NCBI GenBank assembly: GCA_045578665.1
Contig: JAZNKR010000148.1
Span: forward strand, 1 to 13,151
Direction: 5' to 3'
Source of the DNA: HGM04593 sp045578665
GTDB lineage: Bacteria; Bacteroidota; Bacteroidia; Bacteroidales; Bacteroidaceae
DNA: 13,151 nucleotides
In this document: piece after piece, positions 1 through 7,529 of the stretch
Position numbering within the stretch: the stretch's first letter is position 1
Layout of the letters: each line of letters begins with the position of its first letter
The notes under the pieces: generated by a model
Database searches by the model: none
What the model was told of the DNA's origin: nothing
Seen by the model: only the letters and a program-made list of their open reading frames with translations
Position numbers and translations under genes: made by a program

Positions 1-14
1 TTTATTTTTGCATC

Positions 15-70
15 TTTTTGATATTCGTTCTGTTGCGATGCCCGCATCGCGCCTTTACAAATATCAAAAA
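15..70. repeat. Nested hairpin (interrupted palindrome)
   Basis: An 11-bp perfect outer stem (TTTTTGATATT at 15-25 with its complement at 60-70) encloses a 7-bp GC-rich inner stem (GCGATGC at 35-41, GCATCGC at 44-50, 2-nt loop). It sits just upstream of repeat copy A and has no counterpart next to copy B. It could be a dispersed palindromic element or a bidirectional terminator for a gene left of the window. The symmetry is directly visible; the role is inference. Confidence 0.6.
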
Positions 71-89
71 TCTACTAAAAATAAAACTC

Positions 90-199
90 AAAATCGCCTC
101 GAAAGTTGCGGTTAAACGAGCGCAATGTGAACTTGTTCACAGATTGCACAGCGAGTGGCAGCAACTTCAATCATGTTAACTAATTTATAGAACCACCCT
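90..199 (+). repeat. 110-bp repeat, copy A (inverted partner at 12556-12665)
   Basis: This stretch matches the reverse complement of 12556-12665 over 110 bp with no gap and about 7 mismatches by hand count. It contains the perfect dyad GTGAAC-TT-GTTCAC (127-140), flanked by CAAT/ATTG, and an outer GAAGTTGC/GCAACTTC pairing, so it can fold into a multi-armed structure. It ends in TTATAGAACCACCCT, the same terminal sequence seen as an inverted repeat around copy B. The opposite terminal repeat of copy A is not found in 1-89, so this copy is either truncated or the right end of a longer element starting outside the window. Confidence 0.85.
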
Positions 200-304
200 A
201 AAATCAAACAGTTGCCTAATCCACGTAATGCACGGTTTGTGTTCAAAAATTTTGGATTAAGTGTCAACCTTTTCCAGATATAGTCACATAAATATCAAAT
301 TTAT

Positions 305-335
305 TTTGGTTTTAAAGTATTAGTTTGTATTTTTG
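305..335 (+). promoter_or_regulatory. Bacteroidetes-type promoter for the DUF4143 ATPase
   Basis: A TTTG at 305-308 is followed after 19 bp by TATTTTTG at 328-335, which fits the Bacteroidetes primary sigma consensus (TTTG, 19-21 bp, TAnnTTTG). Transcription would start near 341-343, giving a leader of about 30 nt before the ATG at 372. The rest of 200-304 is AT-rich and shows nothing else I can name. Confidence 0.6.
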
Positions 336-371
336 TGTTGTTTTGTAAAGTCGTATTTAATAAAATAGAGT

Positions 372-1646
372 ATGTCAATATCAAGAACTATATTAAAACA
401 GGTGATGCTTGACAATCAAAAGGATGTTGAAAAATACAATATCCTTTATCGTGACTTTGATTTGGATTCTTTTCCTTTGCAAGTATTTGTAGGGGTAAGA
501 CGCTCGGGTAAGTCATTCCTTCTTTTTCAAAAAATGCGTATGATGCTTGATGCCGGATACGGCTGGGAAGATATGCTGTATTTGGATTTTGAGGATACAA
601 GACTTGATAGTTTTACCAAAGAGGACTTCAATCTAATACTTGAATGTCATCAGGAGATGTACGGGAAACGCCCAATGCTCTTCCTTGACGAGATACAAAA
701 CATCGAAGGATGGGAGAAATTTGCCCGTAATCTTGCCGATAAGAAATACAGCGTCTTTATTACCGGGAGCAATGCAAAGATGCTTTCCCGCGAGATTATG
801 TCTGAGTTGGGGGGCAGATATTTGCCTGTAGAAGTTTATCCACTGAGCTTCAAGGAATTTCTGAATCATACAAATGTGGCATATGACGAACAGGCATTAA
901 CCGCAACAGAGACCAAGGCGCTGTTTATGAGAGCCTATCAGGAATATATTACTTGGGGAGGATTGCCCGAATCGGTCAATCTGCCTGTAAAGAGACATTA
1001 TTTGTCAAGTGTGTACCAAAAAATATACCTTGGCGACATTGTGCAACGTAATAACATATCCAACCCTAAACAGTTGCAGCTGATGACCAAAAAACTGGCA
1101 GAGAGTGTAAAGCAACCGATATCATATAATAGATTGTCAAAGATTCTTTCAAGTGTTGCCGGTCGCATAAGTGTACCGACTGTTTCATCGTATGTGAATT
1201 GTTCCGAGGATGCTTGGTTGTTATTGCGCTTGAGGAATATTGCTTCTGCGTTTTCAGAGAAAGAGAGTGTATGTAAATATTATTTTATCGACAACGGCCT
1301 TCTATCACTTCAATTACAAAATGTAGAAACTACGCTTCTTGAAAATATGGTAGCACTGTCCTTGTTTCGTAAATATGGGCACGATATGGGCAATGAACGC
1401 GTATATTTCTACAACGCCAATATAGAAGTCGATTTCTATGTTCCTGAAGATGGATTGGCTATACAGGTAGCCTACTCATTGAACGATGAGCAGACAAAGG
1501 AACGTGAAGTGACAGCCTTAGCTAAGTTGCCGAATGTTCATCCCTGTAGTCGTCGCATAATAATCACTTTTGACGAAGAAACTACCTTTACCGACCCGCA
1601 TGGAACAATAGAAGTTATCCCGTGCTGGAAATGGATGCTGGATTAA
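372..1646 (+). CDS. AAA-type ATPase with DUF4143 domain
   Basis: A 424-aa protein of the widespread 'AAA ATPase + DUF4143' family, whose cellular role is not established. The N-terminal ATPase shows a Walker A loop GVRRSGKS (residues 41-48), a Walker B strand MLFLDE (102-107) and a sensor-1-like FITGSNA (129-135), followed by the family's GGRY...V.PLSF.EF block (147-163). The C-terminal half carries the usual YFIDNGLL (304-311) and LLEN.V (322-327) signatures, then IEVDFYV (351-357) and IQVAY (364-368), the position where relatives have a PD-(D/E)xK-like fold; the canonical lysine after the QV strand is not evident. Length is normal and the frame is intact. The ATG at 372 lies about 30 nt downstream of a good promoter. 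It is monocistronic as far as seen, followed by hairpins at 1648-1708. Base composition looks more AT-rich than katA or pflB, compatible with an accessory gene. Confidence 0.93.
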   Translation: MSISRTILKQVMLDNQKDVEKYNILYRDFDLDSFPLQVFVGVRRSGKSFLLFQKMRMMLDAGYGWEDMLYLDFEDTRLDSFTKEDFNLILECHQEMYGKRPMLFLDEIQNIEGWEKFARNLADKKYSVFITGSNAKMLSREIMSELGGRYLPVEVYPLSFKEFLNHTNVAYDEQALTATETKALFMRAYQEYITWGGLPESVNLPVKRHYLSSVYQKIYLGDIVQRNNISNPKQLQLMTKKLAESVKQPISYNRLSKILSSVAGRISVPTVSSYVNCSEDAWLLLRLRNIASAFSEKESVCKYYFIDNGLLSLQLQNVETTLLENMVALSLFRKYGHDMGNERVYFYNANIEVDFYVPEDGLAIQVAYSLNDEQTKEREVTALAKLPNVHPCSRRIIITFDEETTFTDPHGTIEVIPCWKWMLD

Positions 1647-1647
1647 G

Positions 1648-1708
1648 CATTTCCAGGCAGAATAAAAAAAGAAACCACCTTACTCATTTCTAATCTGCCG
1701 GAAATGAG
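1648..1708 (+). terminator. Overlapping alternative hairpins after the ATPase gene
   Basis: Two stems compete for the same 3' arm. Stem 1 pairs 1648-1661 with 1694-1706 (13 bp with one bulged A). Stem 2 pairs CTCATTTC at 1683-1690 with GAAATGAG at 1701-1708 (8 bp, 10-nt loop). They share 1701-1706 and cannot form together. Neither is followed directly by a long T run, so termination is only one reading. The next promoter lies about 100 bp downstream, so this is probably the 3' end of the ATPase mRNA. Confidence 0.4.
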
Positions 1709-1806
1709 ATACGCTACTTTGCTCTGATATTTTTCTTGATTCGTGTAAATTTGGCGCAGTCTCTATTTCTGGAGCTAACAATACTTCCACCTACATAGAG
1801 AAATCC

Positions 1807-1837
1807 TTGTAGTTCACATAGAATATCTCTACCTTTG
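1807..1837 (+). promoter_or_regulatory. Bacteroidetes-type promoter for the envelope gene pair
   Basis: TTG at 1807-1809, a 20-bp spacer, then TACCTTTG at 1830-1837, an excellent -7 match. The predicted start site near 1844 leaves a leader of about 27 nt before the ATG at 1871. The -7 box overlaps the in-frame TTG at 1835, which argues against that upstream start codon. Confidence 0.7.
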
Positions 1838-1870
1838 CTCTTGACTGAGAGTCTCAAGTGGAATAGCTGC

Positions 1871-2461
1871 ATGAAACGGATCTTGATAATCATTCTCTTA
1901 ATTGTTATAGGTTGCACGTGTTGGCATTTTGCACATACGGTAACCAGATACGATTTGCCTGAAGGTGAATTGAAATGGACTGACAAAAGGCCCGAAATTG
2001 CAAAAATGTGTCTGCCTGCCGCCTTTACTGACGAAAAGGGCCGTATTCTTGGCGCTTACAGGATTAACGGGAAAAACTATGACGCGAACAAAACGATGAA
2101 GTTGAAAGTCTCTTTAAAAGGGAATATGTTCTATATCAGCAAGAATTGGATGGCAGATAATGGCTTTCAGCAGTTGACATTGGTGTATAATTCAAAACCT
2201 ATGAAGTTCCACGATACGCGTAAGGCTGTACGCAGAGCTTTGTGCAAGGATAGGGACGGGGCTTTTATATTGCAGTCCAATTATCCGATGACAATGTCCG
2301 ATTTTGCTTTGGAGTGCAGCAAGCGCAGCACAAATGCCTCCTATTTGGATATGGGGGAGTTCGGGTACGGATATATAAAGAACCGCTTCTTTACAAGGCA
2401 TCTCTATATATGGGGGTACTTTAGCCGAGATAAGCAGACGAATTGGATATATATAGAATAG
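1871..2461 (+). CDS. Probable lipoprotein resembling phosphodiester glycosidase (DUF2233/NAGPA-like) family
   Basis: A 196-aa exported protein. The N-terminus has K2-R3, a hydrophobic run and VIGC ending at Cys15, compatible with a lipoprotein signal (SPase II), though an uncleaved anchor is possible. The remainder has the order of elements I associate with the DUF2233/phosphodiester glycosidase family: an early segment with a G-x-Y-x-x-NGK turn (FTDEKGRILGAYRINGK), a KGNMFYI strand, an R-R-A-L-...-D-G-A-F strand in the middle, an MSDFA helix start, and YLDMGEFGYGYI near the end, which corresponds to the family's YLDGG-type segment. Here that motif reads LDMG instead of LDGG, so activity is uncertain. 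The start is the ATG at 1871, because an earlier in-frame TTG at 1835 falls inside the promoter -7 box. It is followed after 56 bp by the L,D-transpeptidase-like gene and probably shares its transcript. The family call is by motif order only. Confidence 0.6.
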   Translation: MKRILIIILLIVIGCTCWHFAHTVTRYDLPEGELKWTDKRPEIAKMCLPAAFTDEKGRILGAYRINGKNYDANKTMKLKVSLKGNMFYISKNWMADNGFQQLTLVYNSKPMKFHDTRKAVRRALCKDRDGAFILQSNYPMTMSDFALECSKRSTNASYLDMGEFGYGYIKNRFFTRHLYIWGYFSRDKQTNWIYIE

Positions 2462-2517
2462 AAAAACTTAGCCTCGAGTCTTGTTGATTGTTTTTCAAAA
2501 ATGGATTATTTCTCAAA

Positions 2518-3168
2518 ATGAGTAAAGTGAAAATACATAAGGTTGTTTTAATTATAGTATCAGCTCTCATCACTGCCATAATTCTATTCAACTTCATAGG
2601 CAACAAACTGCCCGGTGATGTCGAAGCAAGAGCACAGGAACTGAAAGAATATTGCATAAAGAAAGGCTACAATACCAAAATCGGCATTCTTGTTGATTAC
2701 AGCGTTCATTCAGGATGCTGCCGCTATGTTGTATGGGATTTTAAGACAAATAAGGCTCTTGTGCAGAGCATCTGTGCTCAGGGTTGCGGGAAAGGGAAAA
2801 GTCGAGGAAAGGGTCTCTTCAGCAATGAGATTGGTTCGCTTTGTTCCTCTTTGGGGCATTACAAAATAGGCAATGAGCGGACAATGAATACCATAAAGGG
2901 ACGTCCTGCCTTTAACTTGACAGGGCTGGATGCGACAAACAGCAATGCCGAGGTTCGGGGAATTCTGCTCCATCCGGCACATCTGCCATCGTTTCCTATA
3001 TTCCCTTTCCACATTCCGTCAAAGGTGTACCGCTTTATGGGGAAAACTCTTCTGCGACCAAGCAGTGAAGGCTGTGTCGCCATTCCATTTGCAAGGTACA
3101 GAGAGACAAAGGAGATACTCAATGCCAACAAAGATAAGCCTGTGATTCTGTGGGTTTATACCAAGTAA
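2518..3168 (+). CDS. Membrane-anchored murein L,D-transpeptidase-like protein (YkuD_2 type)
   Basis: From the ATG at 2518 this is 216 aa; an in-frame TTG at 2488 would add ten residues before an otherwise normal signal-anchor and is less likely. Residues 7-27 form one hydrophobic helix, so the protein is anchored in the inner membrane with a periplasmic catalytic domain, or is cleaved. The domain shows the YkuD_2 pattern: FSNEIGSLCSSLGHYKIG (101-118), LTGLDATNSNAEVRGILLH (134-152) and SSEGCVAIP (182-190). By family analogy His152 and Cys186 are the catalytic pair of a Cys-dependent L,D-transpeptidase acting on peptidoglycan stem peptides. Several other cysteines (C67, C68, C86, C90, C109) are unusual for a periplasmic domain. 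It lies 56 bp after the DUF2233-like gene in the same direction, and the pairing suggests a shared envelope task. Substrate is unknown. Confidence 0.85.
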   Translation: MSKVKIHKVVLIIVSALITAIILFNFIGNKLPGDVEARAQELKEYCIKKGYNTKIGILVDYSVHSGCCRYVVWDFKTNKALVQSICAQGCGKGKSRGKGLFSNEIGSLCSSLGHYKIGNERTMNTIKGRPAFNLTGLDATNSNAEVRGILLHPAHLPSFPIFPFHIPSKVYRFMGKTLLRPSSEGCVAIPFARYRETKEILNANKDKPVILWVYTK

Positions 3169-3237
3169 ACTGCCTGCTTTCGGTTAAACCTTGCCGAAGA
3201 GGTTATACAAATTGTCTGCCGGATAGTCGTTAGTTTT

Positions 3238-3277
3238 GAGACCGAGCCAAAATCTTTTTTTGTCCCGGTCCCTTTTT
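3238..3277 (+). terminator. Possible terminator in the convergent gap before katA
   Basis: GAGACCG (3238-3244) pairs with CGGTCCC (3266-3272) with one A-C mismatch, a 21-nt loop and a following TTTTT (3273-3277). It would end the envelope-gene transcript, which converges on katA. The stem is short and the loop long, so this is tentative. Confidence 0.35.
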
Positions 3278-3322
3278 CGATTCTCCATCAAACGCGAGTG
3301 GCAGTAATCCAATACTCCGCGA

Positions 3323-4831
3323 TTATACATGCGTCGCAGTCTGTTCCAGACGCTCCTTCTCGTTTAACGAAGCAAGCCGTTTCACCTCCTCTATATTCAG
3401 CGATAGAGCCTCGGCAAGACGTGTGCCATATTCGCGGTCGGCAAGGAAGCAGTGTGCTGCATGGCGATATTTGATGTTGTCGCTTACAGGCATTATGTCG
3501 GCGGCAGTGTTCTCGATGAGCAGTCGGCGTTTCTCCTCGGTCATCAGGCGGTAGAGGTCGCCCGGCTGGTAGAAACAGTCGTCGCTTCTGTCTTCGTAGG
3601 GATTGTAGCGCATGGATGCACCCTCGGCAGGCGAATAGACAGCCATTGTCTCCTTCACTTGCCACTCGCCTATGCTGTTGGGCGAATAGCCTTTGCTCGG
3701 ACCCTCGTTGCCATCTACACGCATCTGCCCGTCGCGATGGAAACTGTGTATCGGACATTTTGCCCTGTTCACCGGTATCTGGTCGTGGTTGACACCGAGA
3801 CGATAGCGCTGCGCGTCGCCATAGGAGAAGAGTCTGCCCTGCAGCAGTTTGTCGGGCGAGAGTCCTATTCCCGGCACAATGTGCGAAGGATTGAAAGCAG
3901 CCTGTTCCACCTGAGCGAAATAGTTGTCGGGGTTGCGGTTGAGCTCCAGAATGCCCACCTCAATAAGGGGAAACTCGCCATGCTTCCACACCTTTGTGAT
4001 GTCGAAGGGGTTCTCACGGTAGGCTGCCGCCTGCTCGTCGGTCATCACCTGTATGCACATTTTCCAGCGGGGAAAGTCGCCTCGCTCTATTGCCTCGAAG
4101 AGGTCGCGACCGTGGCTCTCCCTGTCTTTTGCTATGATGTCGGCAGCCTCGGCGTTGGAGAGATTTCTGATGCCCTGCTGTGTGATGAAGTGGAACTTCA
4201 CCCACACACGCACCCCCATGCTGTTTACGAGGCTGTAGGTGTGCGAACCGAAACCATGCATGTGGCGATAGGAGGCGGGAATGCCCCTGTCCGACATAAC
4301 TATGGTTACCTGATGCAGCGCCTCGGGCAGCATGGTCCAGAAATCCCAGTTGCTTTGCGGCGAACGCAGGTTGGTCTGCGGGTCGCGTTTGATGGCATGG
4401 TTGAGGTCGGGGAACTGCAGAGGGTCGCGCAGGAAAAAGACCGGTGTGTTGTTGCCCACAAGGTCCCAATTGCCCTCGTCGGTGTAAAATTTTATGGCAA
4501 AGCCGCGTATGTCGCGCTCGGCATCTGCCGCTCCGCGCTCGCCTGCCACGGTGGAGAAACGCATGAAGACCTCAGTCTTCTTGCCCACCGAAGAGAATAG
4601 TGAAGCACAACTGTGCATGGTGATGTCGTTCGTGACGGTGAAATGTCCGAAAGCACCGCTGCCCTTTGCGTGCATGCGCCGTTCGGGGATGACCTCGCGG
4701 TCGAAGTGTGCAAGCTTCTCTATCAGCCAGTTGTCTTCGAGAAGCAGAGCACCGCGCGCTCCCGCTGTGAGTGAATTGGTGTTGTCGGCAACAGGTGCTC
4801 CCACCTCGTTGGTAAGAAATTTTTTATCCAT
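3323..4831 (-). CDS. katA: Haem catalase (small-subunit, monofunctional)
   Basis: Converts hydrogen peroxide to water and oxygen; cytoplasmic, haem-b dependent. The 502-aa protein has the full catalase signature. The distal His is His54 in RRMHAKGSGAFGHF, the distal Asn is Asn127 in DLVGNNTPVFF, and the proximal haem ligand is Tyr337 in RLFSYGDAQRYRLG. The His-Asn and His-Tyr distances (73 and 283 residues) equal those of bovine catalase (H74, N147, Y357). Length fits the small-subunit clade found in Bacteroides, where the gene is often called katB. I choose the ATG complementary to 4829-4831, giving MDKKFLTNEVG..., because the frame stays open to about 5104 but that extension translates the regulatory repeats and has no catalase similarity. 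It is transcribed alone, divergent from the secreted protein at 5161. In anaerobic Bacteroidales catalase is normally peroxide- and oxygen-induced through OxyR; no obvious OxyR site was identified by eye. Confidence 0.98.
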   Translation of the reverse strand: MDKKFLTNEVGAPVADNTNSLTAGARGALLLEDNWLIEKLAHFDREVIPERRMHAKGSGAFGHFTVTNDITMHSCASLFSSVGKKTEVFMRFSTVAGERGAADAERDIRGFAIKFYTDEGNWDLVGNNTPVFFLRDPLQFPDLNHAIKRDPQTNLRSPQSNWDFWTMLPEALHQVTIVMSDRGIPASYRHMHGFGSHTYSLVNSMGVRVWVKFHFITQQGIRNLSNAEAADIIAKDRESHGRDLFEAIERGDFPRWKMCIQVMTDEQAAAYRENPFDITKVWKHGEFPLIEVGILELNRNPDNYFAQVEQAAFNPSHIVPGIGLSPDKLLQGRLFSYGDAQRYRLGVNHDQIPVNRAKCPIHSFHRDGQMRVDGNEGPSKGYSPNSIGEWQVKETMAVYSPAEGASMRYNPYEDRSDDCFYQPGDLYRLMTEEKRRLLIENTAADIMPVSDNIKYRHAAHCFLADREYGTRLAEALSLNIEEVKRLASLNEKERLEQTATHV

Positions 4832-4987
4832 ATATCTATCTTTGAAGAGTTTATTGAGAAAATAACAAGAATGGGGGCTTTTTGTTTGGGATGTGTTACC
4901 GCAGTGTCTGAACGTAGCAATATCTCTTTTGGAGAAGAAAATTTTACAAAAAAAATCTTTTTCTGCACTTTTATATAATAAAATCCG

Positions 4988-5096
4988 TATATTTGAGGCA
5001 AACTCGAATATACACTGCACTTGCTGTGAAAAATATTCAAGCAAGCTTGATATTTCTCGCTCGTTTGTTCGTATATTTGAGGCGTGCTCGAATATA
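4988..5096. promoter_or_regulatory. Three-dyad operator-like array in the katA divergent region
   Basis: Two near-identical 27-bp copies (4986-5012 and 5070-5096) each form the dyad TATATTTGAG-N5-CTCGAATATA, with one T-G position breaking perfect symmetry. They are exactly 84 bp apart. A third, related dyad (TCAAGC-AA-GCTTGA at 5037-5050, with flanking AATAT/ATATT) lies midway, with centres at about 5000, 5043.5 and 5084. Spacing near 42 bp is about four helical turns, so all three would face the same side of the DNA. No convincing -7/-33 boxes were found for katA or for the gene at 5161, so which gene they control is unknown. Confidence 0.6.
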
Positions 5097-5160
5097 TGCT
5101 CCACAACAAGTGAAGCATTGTGATAAAGAGAATAAATAATAACAGATAAAGATTTACACT

Positions 5161-7410
5161 ATGAAACATTTTTTACTCACTGCAATTGTGGCATTTGCCG
5201 GTCTTGTTGCATCAGCTCAGTCCTCTACATGGCCCATCACCCTTACGACGGCAAACGGTCTTCCAGGTGCGCTGGAGGTAATAGACGACTATGAAGGAGA
5301 TACGGTAATTACCTTTGTCTCGGATCTGTATAAGTTTGACGAGCCCATAACAAAGCTCCGCGTGACGGTTGTCTCCACCAACACTGTCGACGCACAGAGC
5401 TATGGAACTACGGGTACCACAGGTGGCAACGGTCCCGGCTTCCCCTTCTTCTGTATATCCGAGTTGCGAATACTCAAGGCCAATAACAAGGGAACCAATT
5501 TCGAGGCTACATCAAATGCAGCCTCATTGAACAGTGGTGCCTATATGGAGTATATAAACGATGGTGTATACGACACATACTTCTCCACCACAACTTATAT
5601 GGGCGACTGCCCCCAGGCATACCACTATATAGAATTCGAATTCGAAGAGCCTATGAGTGAATTCCGTCTCAAATGGCACTCCAGAGTCAACAATTACGAG
5701 AATATGCCTACACATATAGGTCTCACCCCCGGCACAGAGTATCTTCCCTATCCCGAGCAGGAGTTTGTTCTTGGCGAAAAGGTGGCATCGGCAGACGAAT
5801 TGGCTCAGGGCGGCGTCTATGTTCTCGAGGGTCATGCTCCCGAATATCTCCATTCGTTTACAGGAACAAAGCGTACATATCCCGGTGGTGGATTCTGGCA
5901 TTCGCCCTATGGTAGTCATGTTACACCCAATGCCGCGTCTGCCATATATCTGATTCCGGTAGATGTTCAGGAAGATATATACAAGGTGGTGTGGCTCAAC
6001 AACAAGCGTTATATGAAGAATAGTGGTGCGGGCGAAACTTACCACTGGACAGACTCCGAAGCCGATGCTGCTTTTGTGAAGTTTGCTCCATGCGATTCGG
6101 TGAGCGGTGATTTCATCCTTACCATCAGCGATACATTGCTTCTGGGACACGATGCTATGGGCAGAATGGTGCTTGTGGAACACAAGGCAGATAAAATGGG
6201 TAAAAGAGGAAGACCTACGGCATGGAACTTTACATTGCACAAGGTGGAACTCAATGCTTCGGCTATAGGTTTTGTGTTGCAGGATGTCATCGACGAGGCG
6301 GAACGGCGCATAGAGCGTCTGGGCTTCTACGACGATGAAGACTGCGGTTGCTCTTACACGGAATTTGCCGCAGAAATAGAGCGCGGAAAGAATCTTCTGA
6401 AAAAGAGTGATGCCACATCTGCGGAGATTATAAATGCCAAGAACAAACTTACCGGGTATCTCATAGAATATGCTGCTGGAGAAATATATACATACAGCGA
6501 CTCTGTGGATGGGATTCTGCAAGCGAAAGAGGACGGGGAGATAAAGACTTCGGCTGCTCCTGATTGGGTCATCGGCACATATCCCATAAATTTCCTCAAC
6601 GCTCTCCTTGCAACCAGTGACAATGCCCTTGCCGACATCGAGGAAGTGGGCTGTATGGAGGATGTAGACAATATAATAGATGGTGTAAAGGCTGCTATAG
6701 ATAAGTTCTGGGCGGGCAGAATAGATGAACTTGCAACCTTCCCCATCCGCATTGACGAGAGCGACGGTCTTCCGGGTGTTGTACAAGAGAATACCGGATA
6801 TGTGTGGGAATCGCCCTATTATTTGTTCGAAAAAGAGGTTACTGCATTCCGCTTCACAGTCTTTGAAACCAACACAGGCAACAAGTTCGGCAACTATGAC
6901 AGTTATGCGTTGGGCGAGTTCCAGGTCTACGACATCAGCGGTAATCTTATAGAACTGACTCCCGACAATTTTAAGACAAATTCCATTGCTCCTCTTTACG
7001 GTGCGGGAATAAAGGGGTTGTGTGATGGCAGTTTCACAACATATTTCAACAGTGCAGTCCGCGAAGAACAAGACCCTGGCGGTTACACCGGCACCGAGGG
7101 CTATCCCTATATCGAGGTTACATTGCCGACTCCCGTATCAGCTTTCTGCTACAAACAGTATGGTCGCTATTATGGCTTCAACCCCATTGACACTCCCGTA
7201 AAATTTGCGATAGGTGCTGCCGGGGTGGATGTTACCCCCGATGGCACATCCATAGGCAGTGTGGCGGCAGATGGTGACGAACCGGTTTCTGTAACCTATT
7301 ACAATGTGGCAGGTGCTTCCTCGGTGACACCGTTCAAGAATACGGTGAATATAGTGAAGACCGTTTATGCAAACGGCAAGGTAGATACCTATAAGAGAGT
7401 AATGAAATAA
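5161..7410 (+). CDS. Large secreted multidomain protein with duplicated discoidin-like domains
   Basis: A 749-aa exported protein of unknown function. Residues 1-19 are a clear signal peptide ending ASA before Gln20. Residues about 24-188 form a beta-rich domain opening WPITLTTANGLPG; residues about 528-685 form a second copy opening FPIRIDESDGLPG. Shared landmarks include V-F-x-TNT, a YI.DG.Y.TYF / LCDGSFTTYF block, YIE(F/V), and F(R/C) with a following aromatic-rich strand, resembling F5/8 type C (discoidin) sandwiches. Between them are a beta-rich segment (200-365, with KYM-type and DAAFVKF strands reminiscent of Bacteroidales lectin-like modules) and a helical stretch (370-525) similar in feel to FIVAR spacers. 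The C-terminus (about 705-749), with VTYYNVAG, PF, VNIVKTVYANGK and YKRVMK, is the short beta-tail common on secreted Bacteroidales proteins and may be a sorting signal. No catalytic domain is recognised, so glycan or surface binding is inference. It ends at a strong terminator. Confidence 0.85.
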   Translation: MKHFLLTAIVAFAGLVASAQSSTWPITLTTANGLPGALEVIDDYEGDTVITFVSDLYKFDEPITKLRVTVVSTNTVDAQSYGTTGTTGGNGPGFPFFCISELRILKANNKGTNFEATSNAASLNSGAYMEYINDGVYDTYFSTTTYMGDCPQAYHYIEFEFEEPMSEFRLKWHSRVNNYENMPTHIGLTPGTEYLPYPEQEFVLGEKVASADELAQGGVYVLEGHAPEYLHSFTGTKRTYPGGGFWHSPYGSHVTPNAASAIYLIPVDVQEDIYKVVWLNNKRYMKNSGAGETYHWTDSEADAAFVKFAPCDSVSGDFILTISDTLLLGHDAMGRMVLVEHKADKMGKRGRPTAWNFTLHKVELNASAIGFVLQDVIDEAERRIERLGFYDDEDCGCSYTEFAAEIERGKNLLKKSDATSAEIINAKNKLTGYLIEYAAGEIYTYSDSVDGILQAKEDGEIKTSAAPDWVIGTYPINFLNALLATSDNALADIEEVGCMEDVDNIIDGVKAAIDKFWAGRIDELATFPIRIDESDGLPGVVQENTGYVWESPYYLFEKEVTAFRFTVFETNTGNKFGNYDSYALGEFQVYDISGNLIELTPDNFKTNSIAPLYGAGIKGLCDGSFTTYFNSAVREEQDPGGYTGTEGYPYIEVTLPTPVSAFCYKQYGRYYGFNPIDTPVKFAIGAAGVDVTPDGTSIGSVAADGDEPVSVTYYNVAGASSVTPFKNTVNIVKTVYANGKVDTYKRVMK

Positions 7411-7418
7411 AGAATAGT

Positions 7419-7449
7419 ACAAGCCCCGCAGGTAATTTGCGGGGCTTGT
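7419..7449. terminator. Intrinsic-type terminator after the secreted protein
   Basis: A perfect 12-bp stem ACAAGCCCCGCA (7419-7430) and its complement (7438-7449) with a 7-nt loop, starting 8 bp after the stop codon. The T-rich tail is weak (TTGTCTAT), but position and stem strength make termination the best reading. It separates this gene from pflB. Confidence 0.8.
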
Positions 7450-7529
7450 TGTCTATGCATGGCTATAGGGGTAGGCACTTATAACTATTTTTATGTATGA
7501 TACGTATGTATACTATGTGAAAAAAATCG

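Noticed and set aside
1835..1870. Upstream TTG start for the DUF2233-like gene
   Set aside because: The TTG lies within the TACCTTTG promoter box, and starting at the ATG of 1871 gives a normal signal peptide.
3452..4600. 382-aa open frame on the + strand across katA
   Set aside because: It is the antisense of a gene with all catalase catalytic residues; the long frame follows from codon bias of katA and has no recognisable features.
4837..4844. TATCTTTG on the + strand next to the katA start as a promoter for the 5161 gene
   Set aside because: Good -7 match, but no -33 element and more than 300 nt of leader crossing the operator array; likely chance.
4969..4984. AT-rich near-palindrome TTTTATATAATAAAAT as a PerR/Fur box
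   Set aside because: Low-complexity sequence of this type is expected by chance in AT-rich intergenic DNA, and it does not fit the 7-1-7 or 6-1-6 patterns well.
4986..5096. Direct 27-bp repeats considered as a CRISPR array
   Set aside because: Only two full copies, a 57-bp gap that itself contains a related dyad, no cas genes nearby, and a location in a divergent promoter region.
4832..5104. N-terminal extension of catalase by 91 residues
   Set aside because: The extension translates the operator-like repeats (the peptide IFE.ASNIR appears twice) and has no catalase similarity; the ATG at 4831 gives the normal family N-terminus.
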